Below, one piece after another: positions 5,884-6,001 of a DNA stretch of 6,001 bases (positions are counted from its first letter, which is position 1; every line of letters starts with the position of its first letter). The notes beneath the pieces were generated by a model, which searched no databases, had not been told where the DNA came from, and saw only the letters and a list, made by a program, of their open reading frames with translations. Origin of the DNA: Cellvibrionales bacterium UBA2511 (GTDB lineage Bacteria; Pseudomonadota; Gammaproteobacteria; Pseudomonadales; Porticoccaceae); the NCBI GenBank assembly GCA_002341315.1, contig DDNV01000052.1, forward strand, positions 486 through 6,486, written 5' to 3'. The position numbers and the translations under genes are program-made.

Positions 5884-6001
5884 AGATCGACACCCGGGTC
5901 AATTATCCAAAAACTCAGGCATCAACCGGGCTCAAGCCGTTCCAATAATACGAGCACCTCAATGCAGCTACCTACGCTCGGTGGGCGTTGAAATTCGTCA
6001 A
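5884..6001. other. Non-coding right edge, possible transposase remnant
   Basis: No intact frame is present. On the minus strand, 5918-5950 reads YYWNGLSPVDA, which weakly resembles the conserved C-terminal end of IS3-type transposases (…NGLSPV…), but it is bounded by stop codons and too short to assign. The short dyad CCCGG (5893-5897) / CCGGG (5926-5930) is not followed by a T-tract, so no terminator of the operon is seen before the window ends. Confidence 0.25.

Overview
The window reads as a gammaproteobacterial chromosome segment, probably from a free-living or marine heterotroph. This rests on a DUF1415 gene, an E. coli YegP homologue and a BigR/PmpAB-type sulfur module, with coding DNA of moderately high GC. 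I cannot name the genus. Every gene I can support lies on the + strand.

Layout. Positions 1-72 are the last 23 codons of an unrecognised upstream gene, followed closely by a DUF1415 gene (78-665). A 579-bp non-coding stretch (666-1244) comes next. Its middle is strikingly AT-rich (about 23% GC over 781-1020 by hand count), and it ends in GC-richer DNA with inverted repeats, including a perfect 22-bp palindrome just before the Shine-Dalgarno of a yegP homologue (1245-1574). A textbook Rho-independent terminator (1586-1625) closes yegP.

The second half is one likely operon, with its own AT-rich promoter region at 1626-1727. It encodes an ArsR-family repressor of the BigR/SqrR persulfide-sensor type (1728-2078, both sensing cysteines present), the two half-size YeeE/YedE membrane proteins PmpA (2118-2555) and PmpB (2557-2982), a SulP-STAS anion permease (3048-4775), a class I glutamine-amidotransferase-like protein (4822-5529) and a decayed antibiotic-biosynthesis-monooxygenase-like gene (5543-5883, internal TGA plus frameshift). 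The last ~118 bp hold no intact gene; a short minus-strand stretch weakly resembles the C-terminus of an IS3-type transposase.

Working together (inference). The repressor would sense reactive sulfur and release a set of membrane proteins that move sulfur compounds: PmpAB for thiosulfate or persulfide-type sulfur, SulP for sulfate or a similar anion. Unlike well-known BigR operons, no persulfide dioxygenase, rhodanese or sulfide:quinone reductase is present in the visible cluster. I saw no clear novel defence system, CRISPR array, tRNA or rRNA.
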